Assembly (NCBI GenBank): GCA_938083195.1
Contig: CALKCK010000025.1
Coordinates: 62,001 to 126,000, forward strand
Length of the DNA: 64,000 nucleotides
Direction of reading: 5' to 3'
Origin: an uncultured Pirellulaceae bacterium
Lineage (GTDB): Bacteria; Planctomycetota; Planctomycetia; Pirellulales; Pirellulaceae
This document shows positions 45,320-54,340 of this stretch, in pieces. Within the stretch, counting starts at the first letter, position 1, and each line of letters begins with the position of its first letter. The notes beneath the pieces were generated by a model, which was not told the origin of the DNA, made no database searches, and worked only from the letters and a program-made list of their open reading frames with translations. Made by a program: the position numbers and the translations under genes.

Positions 45320-45421
45320 CAAAAAGCAAGGTCGCTCGAAACTTCTTGAGTTATTTAAAAAGAAGAGGCCGCGGGACTTTCGAAGCAGCGGTGGCCAAAG
45401 AAACGGCCAGAAATAGCGATT

Positions 45422-46408
45422 CTAGTACTTTACGTCAAAACGCTCGGGATAAATCACAAGCTCGACTCTGCGATTCGGATTAACGCCCTTTACTGTGCTC
45501 GCAGAATAACGTGGGCGATTACTTGCCATCGCCATCGTAAACATCTGCTCTTTGGGAATTCCCAAACGAACCAAATCATTAAATACCGACAAAGCCTGTG
45601 TGGCCGTCAACTGTTGATGCGTTGTCGATTGGGGATTAAGCGGTGTACCGTCCCAATGCGCTTCGATTCCCACAACTTGCTTTGGGAAATTTAACCGGAT
45701 GGCAGAAACTAAATTTTGCATCACCGGCAATTGAGAGGGTTGGATCTGATACGTCCCCGGAACAAAAATTCGGTCCGAAGAAAATTCAATGCGCACCAAA
45801 TCTCCATCCATTCTAACCTGACTGCCTGGCAAATCGACTTTAGCCAACTGCTTCATCAAACTGTTATTTGCTCGAATGGTCGCGCCCCCCGAAAACTGCG
45901 TAGGAGATTCGCCTCCGCCAAAACTCGCGAATTGTCCCGCTGTCGACGCTGACCGAAGATTATCTTGATTAACTTGTTTACGCACCGAAGCTAACTGCTC
46001 CACTGCCGCCTGTCGCTCCATTTCAATTTGCTGAATCCGACCAGACGTATCGGCCAGCTGCTCTCTTAACGTTTGATTAAACTGATTCGCCACTTGAAGT
46101 CTCTGCTTTAAACCGGCCACCTCAGTATTGAGCATCTGATTGTCATCATCATAAGCACCCAGCTTTTGATTCAATCGCTGGACATCCTGATTCGCATTGA
46201 ACGCCATCTGAGGCGCCGCTCCGTCAATCCTATCCGCGCGAGCTTGACGACGGAAATCAAAAATCCCTCTTTGACCTACCGCACCATTGCCAACAGGTTG
46301 CTGACAACCTAACGCCGCTCCGAGAAGCACGAGGCAACTAAAGACCATAATCAAAGAATATTGATTCCTGATCTGGACAAATCGATTTAAAACAGGTGCA
46401 TTTTTCAT
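45422..46408 (-). CDS. OmpA-domain lipoprotein with coiled coil
   Basis: 328 residues from ATG 46408 (MKNAPVLNRF). The signal ends in LGAALGC, a plausible lipobox, so Cys anchors the protein in a membrane. Residues ~75-150 form a coiled coil (LKQRLQVANQFNQTLREQL). The C-terminal ~130 residues are OmpA-like: IFVPGTYQIQ, VGIEAHWDGTPLN in place of the usual GHTD motif, ATQALSVFNDLVRLGI and NPNRRVELVIYP. OmpA-like domains bind peptidoglycan; planctomycetes have a peptidoglycan wall, so a wall-envelope tether is reasonable. Confidence 0.82.
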   Translation of the reverse strand: MKNAPVLNRFVQIRNQYSLIMVFSCLVLLGAALGCQQPVGNGAVGQRGIFDFRRQARADRIDGAAPQMAFNANQDVQRLNQKLGAYDDDNQMLNTEVAGLKQRLQVANQFNQTLREQLADTSGRIQQIEMERQAAVEQLASVRKQVNQDNLRSASTAGQFASFGGGESPTQFSGGATIRANNSLMKQLAKVDLPGSQVRMDGDLVRIEFSSDRIFVPGTYQIQPSQLPVMQNLVSAIRLNFPKQVVGIEAHWDGTPLNPQSTTHQQLTATQALSVFNDLVRLGIPKEQMFTMAMASNRPRYSASTVKGVNPNRRVELVIYPERFDVKY

Positions 46409-46722
46409 GACAATCAAGAGCACTCATTACAAGGTAGCAAAACGGCTACCGACGATGGGTTCGAGTAACATTGGCAACTTTAGCGAGGTAGGAAAACTCG
46501 GTAAAGACCGAATAAGCTCGAATAATTTGCTGAGATCTCACCAGAACTGGCTCCGATTTAGAAATCGCCTTCAACCAGTACAACAACCAAAGAAAACACT
46601 CTCGTGAACGATTACCCAAGAGCATCGCATCGACCGACTCTGCTAGCAGAAAACGAGAACATTTACACCGCCAACCCAAAATGACTCTCAGCACTGCTAT
46701 CTCAAAAAGCCAATCCGCATTT
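46409..46722. other. Intergenic stretch with one weak reading frame
   Basis: 314 bases between the prepilin peptidase stop and the OmpA-like gene. A minus-strand frame at 46446-46742 (98 codons, overlapping the peptidase end by 20 bases, Cys/Trp rich) is open but has no clear ribosome-binding site or family, so I do not call it a gene. Confidence 0.4.
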
Positions 46723-48045
46723 TTACGGGTCGACCAATTCATCTCCGTACAGCCGCCCCTTAATGAACCCGAGCGTCACCAACATCAATGCCATCAACAC
46801 CAAGGCACCGGCAAGTATCATCAATAGGACTGGCCCCAATCGAAAGACGGACTCAGAAACAACGGGCCACATTCGGCCCCAGGTCACCAGTAAAATCAAA
46901 GCACCTGCTGACAAGTAAGGACCAAATGCGATTTCGCTTTGCCGAGTCACAATAAATTGAATCAACACCACCAACAGAGCGGCAAACGGAGCCATCACAA
47001 AAACCAACAACGCTGCCTGCCAGCCCAGAAAGGCACCGATCATCGCATGCAAGGTTACATCACCAAACCCCATGGCCTCTTTTTGTAACGCGATCGTACC
47101 AATGATTCTAATCGCCCAAACCAAACCGCCACCGAAGGCCATCCCGAGAAATGCACTGTAGAGACTAACTAGATTCGATTCTGGAAGTACCTGCCACGCA
47201 ATCGCAATCGCTGCGAGCCCAACAACAAGTAGCCCTGCCAACAGCAAAGTAATTGGAGGTGTTTTGCGATTCACAGTCCGCAGTGAGCAAATGGTTTTCC
47301 GTTTGGGGCGCACTGCATGGGCCCACATGAACCTCATCGATTTCCTCAATCCGACGTACCAAACCGGCAGCTTAGGCATCAACGCCCAGATCCAAATTAA
47401 TAAAATCAACATCGCCACCAGCATCGCTGGCGTTCCTAAGTGCGAGCTACCAAGTGAATTGGGGGAAGCGTAATGAATCGATTGCAATCTAGGCAGAGCA
47501 CCTCCAGTTAAAGCACCTCCATTGTCCAATACAGGCAACCTGAACGCAGGCGACAAACCTGCAAACAGCAAAGCAATGATCGTACCGGTCACCGTGACTT
47601 CGTCGGGAATGGTCTTCTCATCAAAATCGATAAAGGTACCGATACACATCAACACCAGTAAAATACCATAGGCATAAAACCAGATACCACAAACCGACTC
47701 CCATCCGACCGGCAGAATCACTTGATTTGTCAAACCTCCATCGATCAGCCAATGGTAGAAAAAAGGAACCCCCAGCAAACAGGCTAACTCAATCACCATG
47801 GGCCTCACCCAAAAATGCTTTCCAAAGATTTCCGAATCGCGTCTTCGGCTTAACCATCCGAGAATTGGAATTCGATCGGTCCAAAACCGCGCAGAGGCCT
47901 CCTCCGCAGGAGTCATCCACGGGCTGATAGGGCGCTGAAGGAACATCGCCCATGAGTAAATGGCCCAGTTAATAAAAACCCCAATCGCCAAACCAGCGAA
48001 CATAAGCACCGGTAATTGAAGCCAGGTGGGGAGATCTGAAGGCAT
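46723..48045 (-). CDS. Type IV prepilin peptidase (A24 family)
   Basis: 440-residue polytopic membrane aspartic protease that cleaves prepilin leaders. The catalytic aspartates are visible in GTFIDFDEKTIPDEVT and GFGDVTLHAMIGAFLG. The N-terminal methylase region has RIPILGWLSRRR, but the four zinc-binding cysteines of classical PilD (two CxxC) are absent. A large insertion (~180-270) separates the two catalytic parts, longer than usual. It is 139 bases downstream of aroK on the same strand. Substrates would be type IV pilins or type II pseudopilins, which planctomycetes encode in number. Confidence 0.88.
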   Translation of the reverse strand: MPSDLPTWLQLPVLMFAGLAIGVFINWAIYSWAMFLQRPISPWMTPAEEASARFWTDRIPILGWLSRRRDSEIFGKHFWVRPMVIELACLLGVPFFYHWLIDGGLTNQVILPVGWESVCGIWFYAYGILLVLMCIGTFIDFDEKTIPDEVTVTGTIIALLFAGLSPAFRLPVLDNGGALTGGALPRLQSIHYASPNSLGSSHLGTPAMLVAMLILLIWIWALMPKLPVWYVGLRKSMRFMWAHAVRPKRKTICSLRTVNRKTPPITLLLAGLLVVGLAAIAIAWQVLPESNLVSLYSAFLGMAFGGGLVWAIRIIGTIALQKEAMGFGDVTLHAMIGAFLGWQAALLVFVMAPFAALLVVLIQFIVTRQSEIAFGPYLSAGALILLVTWGRMWPVVSESVFRLGPVLLMILAGALVLMALMLVTLGFIKGRLYGDELVDP

Positions 48046-48184
48046 GAGTTAAGTCGCCTATTTTGGCCAATAGAAAATTCAGCAGGTTAGTTTATTAAGG
48101 GATGTTGCAACCAATGCAAATCCAATTTCATCATCCAACAACCACGATTAATAACGTTATCACTCTACAATGCCGACCGACGAA

Positions 48185-48736
48185 TCACCACCCGCTTTCG
48201 GACGCACTGGAAAGGGCCCACTTCACAATCTGCTCCGCAATTTCTACAGGTCTTTGCCCATCTAACTCGACAGTAAAATCTGCGCACTCAGCGTAAATAG
48301 GGTTACGATGTTCTAAAAGCTGAACTACTTCTTGGAGTCCCCCGGAAGACGTTAAATCAGGCCGCTGCTGATGACCTTGATTATCCAGCGAAATTCGCTT
48401 CCAAAGTAATTCCGCGTCGGCTCGCAACCAAATCGACTTTCCTGTCGCGCAGATTCGAAGACGATTACGTTCATCGATCGGAGCCCCGCCACCAAGTGAG
48501 ACGACCAGCTGATTCTGTTCAGACAATGACTGGACAATCTTAGACTCCAGCTCTCTAAATTTGGCTTCACCAAACTTAGAAAAAATCTCAGCAATTGAGA
48601 TCCCGGCGATCTCTTCCACAGCATCATCCGCATCAACCGTCTCCCATTGAGGACCGGAAGCGGAGAGAGCTTCAGCAACAAGCGGGGCAACGGTGGATTT
48701 CCCACAGCCCCGGTAGCCGATCAGATAGAGATTCAT
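48185..48736 (-). CDS. aroK: Shikimate kinase
   Basis: Phosphorylates shikimate at the 3-hydroxyl using ATP (shikimate pathway). 183 residues with Walker A LIGYRGCGKST, the substrate-binding DADDAVEEIAG, FGEAKFRELE and VVSLGGGAP, and a lid region with Arg. It follows aroDE on the same strand at 77 bases, so the last three chorismate-pathway activities before EPSP are probably cotranscribed. Confidence 0.95.
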   Translation of the reverse strand: MNLYLIGYRGCGKSTVAPLVAEALSASGPQWETVDADDAVEEIAGISIAEIFSKFGEAKFRELESKIVQSLSEQNQLVVSLGGGAPIDERNRLRICATGKSIWLRADAELLWKRISLDNQGHQQRPDLTSSGGLQEVVQLLEHRNPIYAECADFTVELDGQRPVEIAEQIVKWALSSASESGW

Positions 48737-48813
48737 TGACTCACCCCAAGGCTAAACCCAACAAAATCAGGGAGAAAGACCTACCAACGGCGTTCTCACC
48801 ACCTGGCGACTCG

Positions 48814-50301
48814 TTAGTATTGAGCCGCACTAGTGGCCCGTTTCAATTCGTAGCGAATGGTGTCCATTTTGGCAGCCTTGCCAGTGAACAGCTTGAACTG
48901 CTCAGCTGCTTGACGCACAAACATGTCCACACCGGTGACCACCGTGCAACCCGCTTCACGAGCCTGTTTAATCAACAACGTCTGCTCCGGGTTATAAACC
49001 GTATCGAAAACGATCATTTTTCGATCATACCAGTCGGGTTCAAAAGGGGTCTCATCCATATTGGGATGCATGCCGACAGGTGTACAGTTCACTAACACCG
49101 AGGTTTCGAAATTAGCACGTGCAGCCCAATCCAGTGATTTGCAATCAAGACTGCGAGCCAACGTATCCGACTTCCGATAATCTCGCGCACAGATATGAAC
49201 ATCTGCCTCTCGGCGAACCAACCCAAAGGCAATGGCTCGAGCCACGCCACCGGCGCCCAGGATCAGAAACTTACGACCCTTGAAAACATCTTCCTCTGGA
49301 AACTTAACCTCTATCGTCTTACGAAGACTTGTCATCGCCGCCGTACAGTCCGTGTTGTATCCGTAAGCATTAACGTCCCGAAAAACAATTGTATTAGCAG
49401 CGCGAATCCCAGCCACATTGTCATCCAGAACATTGATGCACTTCAAACATTTTTCTTTGTGAGGAATCGTAACACTCAAGCCGCTCACACCCATCTCTGG
49501 GCAAATATCAATAAACTCGGCCAGGTATTCCTTGGGAACGCGAAACGGCAGATAAAGCATGTCCATTTTTTGCTCGCGCAGGCAAGCGTTGTGGACCACC
49601 GGGCTCAAGCTATGAGCAACGGGATCGGCGATCACTCCCAAAATCTGAGTTTGATCGGTGATTTCATTGTAGCCAAAGTCTTCCTGCATTTGCTTGTAGG
49701 TCAACTGGCCCGGTGCCATCTTACGATCTTCGCTAAACGTCGCATAAGTTAATGGAGCACCCGCGCGACCACAAAGAATTCTCGATGGCAGACCCATCTC
49801 TCCCATGCAAAATGCCGCCGTTGGAATATCAGAATCTCGACAAAGCCGCAACGCTTTGATGTTATCGATAGGGTTGTTAGCCATCGTTGCGATTTTAATT
49901 ATATCTGGATCGAGCTTCGAAATTCGATGGTGAATTTCCTCGAGATTTTTTGGCGTTTCATCAAAGTTGTGATAACTGATGATTCTTTGCGTGTTACCGT
50001 ATCGAGGTATCTTGTGGGCGATGTCCATTTCTAAATCGACATAGTCAGCACCATCAGCAATCGCTGCCCGCAGCAGCATTTCCCGATCGCCCTCCGATCC
50101 TTCCCAACGCCCACCTTCGTTTTTGCGACGACACGTCGCAACGACAGGACACTGCCGATCTTTCAAGAGCCGCTTAAGGTTGACTGCTCTTCGGATGTAA
50201 TCGAGGCGCAACTCGACCAATTCGACGCCTTGCTCAGCAAGGTGCCGATGCTCGGCCATCATCATTCGGTGTCGACCTCGTCCAACGCTTACACAAATCA
50301 T
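48814..50301 (-). CDS. aroDE: Bifunctional 3-dehydroquinate dehydratase / shikimate dehydrogenase
   Basis: A fusion of two consecutive shikimate-pathway enzymes. Residues 1-~215 are type I dehydroquinase: ELVELRLDYI, CRRKNEGG, catalytic His111 in SYHNFDETP and Schiff-base Lys136 in IIKIATMA. Residues ~220-495 are shikimate dehydrogenase: IADPVAHSLSPVVHN, SVTIPHKEKC with the catalytic Lys, GYNTDCTAAMTSL and the Rossmann GAGGVARAI. The same order occurs in plants and chlamydiae. The product shikimate feeds AroK encoded next. The fusion is intact, with no frameshift. Confidence 0.95.
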   Translation of the reverse strand: MICVSVGRGRHRMMMAEHRHLAEQGVELVELRLDYIRRAVNLKRLLKDRQCPVVATCRRKNEGGRWEGSEGDREMLLRAAIADGADYVDLEMDIAHKIPRYGNTQRIISYHNFDETPKNLEEIHHRISKLDPDIIKIATMANNPIDNIKALRLCRDSDIPTAAFCMGEMGLPSRILCGRAGAPLTYATFSEDRKMAPGQLTYKQMQEDFGYNEITDQTQILGVIADPVAHSLSPVVHNACLREQKMDMLYLPFRVPKEYLAEFIDICPEMGVSGLSVTIPHKEKCLKCINVLDDNVAGIRAANTIVFRDVNAYGYNTDCTAAMTSLRKTIEVKFPEEDVFKGRKFLILGAGGVARAIAFGLVRREADVHICARDYRKSDTLARSLDCKSLDWAARANFETSVLVNCTPVGMHPNMDETPFEPDWYDRKMIVFDTVYNPEQTLLIKQAREAGCTVVTGVDMFVRQAAEQFKLFTGKAAKMDTIRYELKRATSAAQY

Positions 50302-50415
50302 TTGAAAACAAGAACCTTCGTTTTCCAGACCTAATGAATGGAGCCCCTTCGGCAGACTGTCGCCGAGCCGCTCCTAAATAACAATTATCTTACAATTCTG
50401 GCACAGAATCCACGT

Positions 50416-52302
50416 TTAGATACGTTTAAATCGGCGATCGAGCTCATCTCGCGAAAAAACTAGCGAAGTAGGCCGACCATGCGGACAATGATGAGCATCC
50501 TGACACAATTCCCGATGCTCCAACAGCGCCGTAATCTCTTCAGGGGACAGCCGATCCCCCGCTTTGACGGCCGCTTTGCAAGAAATCATGTGAAGCAATT
50601 CGTCCACCAAATCCCGCTGATCAAGGGTTTTTCCACCCTCGACAATTTGATCCACTACGCTTCGAAGCATTTCAGCAGGATTTTGCTTGTTCAACATCGC
50701 AGGATAGGAAGACACCAAGACTGTCCCTCCTCCAAATGGACTTATCGATATTCCAAGCTGTTCTAATAATTCGGTTTGTTCCAGTACTGCAGCGGCTTCG
50801 GCCGGTGGAAGTGACACGGGCTCAGGAACCAGCAAACGCTGAGACTCTAATTTTCCATCGACCACCTTGCCGCGAATTTGCTCATAAATAACTCGCTCAT
50901 GGAGGGCGTGCTGGTCGATCACGATCATCCCCTCGGGGGTTTCCGAGACCAGATAAGTGTTGTGAACCTGCAGCGCTGTGGGCGTCTGAGAGGGAGCAAC
51001 CCCCGTACCAATGGTCTCGGGATAAGGATTGAGAACTCCTTGATCGCCAGGCCCCGCATTTGAAAATCCTCCATCGATTTCAGTTGAGCCATTGGCGGCA
51101 ACACCATGGCCTGCCAACTGGGGTTGCCGAGGCGCCTGCGTCCAATCAAACGCAGGAGCAGCATTGTTAAATGCAATTGTTTCCTGATTTCCTTGGCTCG
51201 ACGGGCCGGGACTCATCGAAGGCCCCCCCGAGGTACCCAGAGGAAATGGCCGAAATGGCTCGACAGGTTTTTTCGATAACTGAGCGTGTGCCGTTAAATC
51301 GGTTGAAAGAAAACGATCGCGAACAGTACTCAGTAACTGGCTATAAATCTGCCCGCCATTTTGAAACCGAACCTCTAATTTAGCCGGATGCACGTTGACA
51401 TCCACCAACTCAAATGGAATCTCGAGGGTTAAAAAACAGGCTGGATAACGTCCCGTCATTAGCAACCCTCGATACGCTTCACTTAACGCGTGCTGCAAAG
51501 ATCGGTCGCGAATGTATCGGCCATTTAAAAATAAATATTGCATTCGATTATTGGCCCGACTCACCGCCGGATCGACAACAAAACCGCGGATTCGTATCTC
51601 CCCATGGGCGTTGTCCAGTGCGATCAGGTTACTGGAAATTTCGGGCCCGAAAAAAGCCCCAATTCGATCGGCCCACACTTCGGCAGCCGGCAGGTTGTAA
51701 GTTGTCTTACTACCGTTGACACAAGTCATTTGAATTTCTGGATGGGCCAAAGCGATTCGAGTGAATGCTTCGATAATATGCCCGCGTTCCGTTTGCGCCG
51801 TCTTCATAAATTTCTGACGGACTGGCGTGTTGTAAAACAACTGACGCACTTCAATTGTGGTTCCCTGAGGACATCCACACGGTTGTGCAGGTTCGCGATG
51901 CCCGCCATTAATTAACATCTCAAACCCACAATCCTGCACAGCCGTTCGAGTGCGTATGGTTGTCTGACTAACTTCCGCAATCGAAGCAAGCGCTTCGCCA
52001 CGAAAGCCCATCGTTGCCACTTGAAATAGATCGTCAGCATCCACGATTTTACTGGTCGCATGACTCGTAACCGCTAACGGCAGTTGCTCCTGCGGAATCC
52101 CGGAACCGTTGTCCGTTACCCGAATCAACTCTGTCCCACCTTGTTCGATCGTCAACTCGATTCGAGTCGCTCCGGCATCCACTGAGTTTTCTAACAGCTC
52201 TTTGACGACACTTGCGGGTCGTTCAATAACTTCGCCAGCGGCGATCTTGTTGATCACGCTCGCCGAAAGTTGCCGGATGGGGTTCAGTTGCAATTGGCTC
52301 AT
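50416..52302 (-). CDS. mutL: DNA mismatch repair protein MutL
   Basis: A GHKL ATPase that couples MutS recognition to strand incision. 628 residues: ATPase motifs KIAAGEVIERPASVVKELLENS and DNGSGIPQEQLPLAVTSHATSKI, GFRGEALASI, and a C-terminal endonuclease domain with the metal-binding DQHALHERVIYE (DQHAx2Ex4E) at ~461-472, CPHGRPT near the end. This is the nicking type found in organisms without MutH. The linker (~340-440) is Pro/Gly/Gln rich. Confidence 0.96.
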   Translation of the reverse strand: MSQLQLNPIRQLSASVINKIAAGEVIERPASVVKELLENSVDAGATRIELTIEQGGTELIRVTDNGSGIPQEQLPLAVTSHATSKIVDADDLFQVATMGFRGEALASIAEVSQTTIRTRTAVQDCGFEMLINGGHREPAQPCGCPQGTTIEVRQLFYNTPVRQKFMKTAQTERGHIIEAFTRIALAHPEIQMTCVNGSKTTYNLPAAEVWADRIGAFFGPEISSNLIALDNAHGEIRIRGFVVDPAVSRANNRMQYLFLNGRYIRDRSLQHALSEAYRGLLMTGRYPACFLTLEIPFELVDVNVHPAKLEVRFQNGGQIYSQLLSTVRDRFLSTDLTAHAQLSKKPVEPFRPFPLGTSGGPSMSPGPSSQGNQETIAFNNAAPAFDWTQAPRQPQLAGHGVAANGSTEIDGGFSNAGPGDQGVLNPYPETIGTGVAPSQTPTALQVHNTYLVSETPEGMIVIDQHALHERVIYEQIRGKVVDGKLESQRLLVPEPVSLPPAEAAAVLEQTELLEQLGISISPFGGGTVLVSSYPAMLNKQNPAEMLRSVVDQIVEGGKTLDQRDLVDELLHMISCKAAVKAGDRLSPEEITALLEHRELCQDAHHCPHGRPTSLVFSRDELDRRFKRI

Positions 52303-52421
52303 GGTTTACTCGACTTTAGCGAGATATTGGTGCAGTTATTAGTAATGACAGGGCTCAACAAAAGAACTCTCAGACAACGCGACAGGGTGAGCAGAAATTG
52401 GTTGGAAAACTAGGCTTACGA

Positions 52422-53927
52422 TTAAGAGGGATCTACAGTACTTTCCTCAGCTTCATCTTGCGATGACGAATCTGAATTCAATTCAGAATTTTTCTCGTCA
52501 CTCTGCTTCAGACCGTACTTCTGAATCAAGCGATAAAGATTACGTTCGCTGATTCCCAAAATCCGTGCGGTCTCTTTTCTATTCTGGTTGGCCAGCTTTA
52601 ACGTCTGCTCGGTCGCCCATCGCTCAATTTCTTTCATTGACTTACCGATCAACTCAGACGACCCCTCATCCAAAAAACTAACGGCAGGTTCTGTTCCGGA
52701 CGCGACTGGATTGACCTTGTCGACATCGCCGATTAAATCAGGGGACAAGTCATCCATATCAAGCATGTCATCGAGATCCATCACCACGAGGCTTTCCACG
52801 ACATTTTTTAGTTGTCGGACATTACCTTTCCAGCTATATCCGACCATCCAGCGACGCAAAGCTGGAGAAAAGCCTTTGGTCTTTCGACCATTCTTTTTAT
52901 TTGCCTGACGACGAAAAAAATCGGCCAAAGGAAGGATATCCTCTCGCCGTTGATTGAGCGGATCCAAGTGAACCGACACGATTTTGAGACGAAAATAAAG
53001 ATCGCTTCGGAAGCGGCCTTCTTCAATTTCTTTTTCTAAGTCTTTATTGGTCGCCGCTAGAACGCGAACATTGACGGGGATTGATTTATTATCGCCAACC
53101 CGAGTAATTTCTCGCTCCTCCAAAACCCTCAGCAACTTGATCTGAGTTGGCATCGGCATGTCGCCTACCTCATCAAGAAACAACGTTCCACCGTTGGCGT
53201 ATTCGAATTTCCCCTGACGATCGGAAATCGCGTCGGTGAAAGCGCCTTTGACATGACCAAACAACTCACTCTCCACCAAATGCTCCGCAACGGCTGCGGT
53301 ATTGATGGCCACGAATGGTTTTTTCTTGCGAGGACTATTTTGATGAATCGCCTGCGCGACGACATCCTTACCGGTTCCGGTCTCACCGGTAATTAATACT
53401 CCAACATCAGTAGGAGCAATTCGTTTAAGCCGCTCCACCACATTTTTCATGCTCTCGCTGGCAAATATTAGATTCTCAAATCCATACCGTTCGTCCAGGC
53501 GAGACTGCAAGTGAGTGTTTTGCAATCTAATCCGCACCGACTCGGCAGCCTTCGAAGCTACCGCCTGCAGGCGCTTTGGAGTAATGGGTTTTTCGAGAAA
53601 GTTAAACGCCCGTTCTCGCATCGCTTCAACCGCCCTCGTCACGGTCGCATGCCCTGTCACTAAAATCACTTCACAGTCGGGTTGGATGTCTTTGGCTTTT
53701 TTCAAGATCGCCATGCCGTCCACATCGTTCATCATCAGGTCGGTGACCACGACTTCATACGTGTTCTCATTGAGCATCCGCGCGCCCTCGGGCCCGGAGG
53801 TTGCATAGCTGCATTCCAAGCCGATTCGTTCAAGACTCTCATGCATTGCTTTTGCATGGTCTTTATCGTTATCGACCAATAAGACACGGACTGGAATTGC
53901 GAGATTTTTTTCGTTTTCTTCTGACAT
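52422..53927 (-). CDS. NtrC-type sigma-54 response regulator
   Basis: 501 residues from ATG 53927. Receiver domain with phosphoacceptor Asp63 in VVVTDLMMND; AAA+ sigma-54 activator domain with Walker A GETGTGKD (181-188), the sigma-54 contact loop GAFTDA (228-233), and Walker B-type GGTLFLDEVGDM; a Fis-type helix-turn-helix near the C terminus (RKETARILGISERNLYRLIQKY). A longer frame reaches 54014, but Met at 53927 fits the receiver start. The partner histidine kinase is not in the window. It diverges from the RND adaptor gene, a possible target. Confidence 0.92.
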   Translation of the reverse strand: MSEENEKNLAIPVRVLLVDNDKDHAKAMHESLERIGLECSYATSGPEGARMLNENTYEVVVTDLMMNDVDGMAILKKAKDIQPDCEVILVTGHATVTRAVEAMRERAFNFLEKPITPKRLQAVASKAAESVRIRLQNTHLQSRLDERYGFENLIFASESMKNVVERLKRIAPTDVGVLITGETGTGKDVVAQAIHQNSPRKKKPFVAINTAAVAEHLVESELFGHVKGAFTDAISDRQGKFEYANGGTLFLDEVGDMPMPTQIKLLRVLEEREITRVGDNKSIPVNVRVLAATNKDLEKEIEEGRFRSDLYFRLKIVSVHLDPLNQRREDILPLADFFRRQANKKNGRKTKGFSPALRRWMVGYSWKGNVRQLKNVVESLVVMDLDDMLDMDDLSPDLIGDVDKVNPVASGTEPAVSFLDEGSSELIGKSMKEIERWATEQTLKLANQNRKETARILGISERNLYRLIQKYGLKQSDEKNSELNSDSSSQDEAEESTVDPS

Positions 53928-54340
53928 TCTGTCATCATACAAAATGCAACCTTGTCCGAGTAGTCGCCCCAACGCCAAGCTAAACTGGTTCCTGTAATTA
54001 TGTAGCGGCGACACGAGGAGAGATTCGGAAAAACCGGATTAGGCAAGTCGAGCCCTGAAAAACCAGTTTCCTAGAAAAGAATTCAACAAAGTAAGGGATA
54101 AACTTCATTTTTTTGGAGTAGAATCGAGATCTCTCAATCTACGGAGGGAAGCTCATCTTTGTAAAAAACCGATGCTCTTAAGCTTTCCAGCAAAATAACC
54201 GCACTAACTGGATTCCCCAGTAACTGGATTCCCCAGTAAATAATCGGAGACGTTGAGACATCATGAATTCGGATAAAAAAGTAAAATAACTACTCCGTAA
54301 ATCCGGTAATGAAAAAGAAAGCAAGTTGCTACCGCCAGTA
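53928..54340. other. Divergent intergenic region
   Basis: 413 bases between the sigma-54 regulator and the adaptor gene. It contains the 2 x 16-bp tandem repeat at 54205-54236; I see no convincing -24/-12 promoter (GG-N10-GC) or small gene. Confidence 0.45.
54205..54236. repeat. Tandem 16-bp direct repeat
   Basis: TAACTGGATTCCCCAG occurs twice head to tail (54205-54220, 54221-54236), upstream of the adaptor gene. It could be a paired binding site or a simple slippage duplication. Confidence 0.6.

Larger units (their letters stand above)
45104..45421. other. Intergenic region with imuA control site and OmpA-gene terminator
   Basis: 318 bases holding the imuA upstream palindrome (45137-45154) and, nearer the OmpA-like gene, its minus-strand terminator (45302-45319). 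The rest has no credible gene. Confidence 0.6.

Noticed and set aside
46446-46742. 98-codon minus-strand frame after the prepilin peptidase
   Set aside because: No ribosome-binding site or family resemblance, and it overlaps the preceding gene; possible but unsupported.
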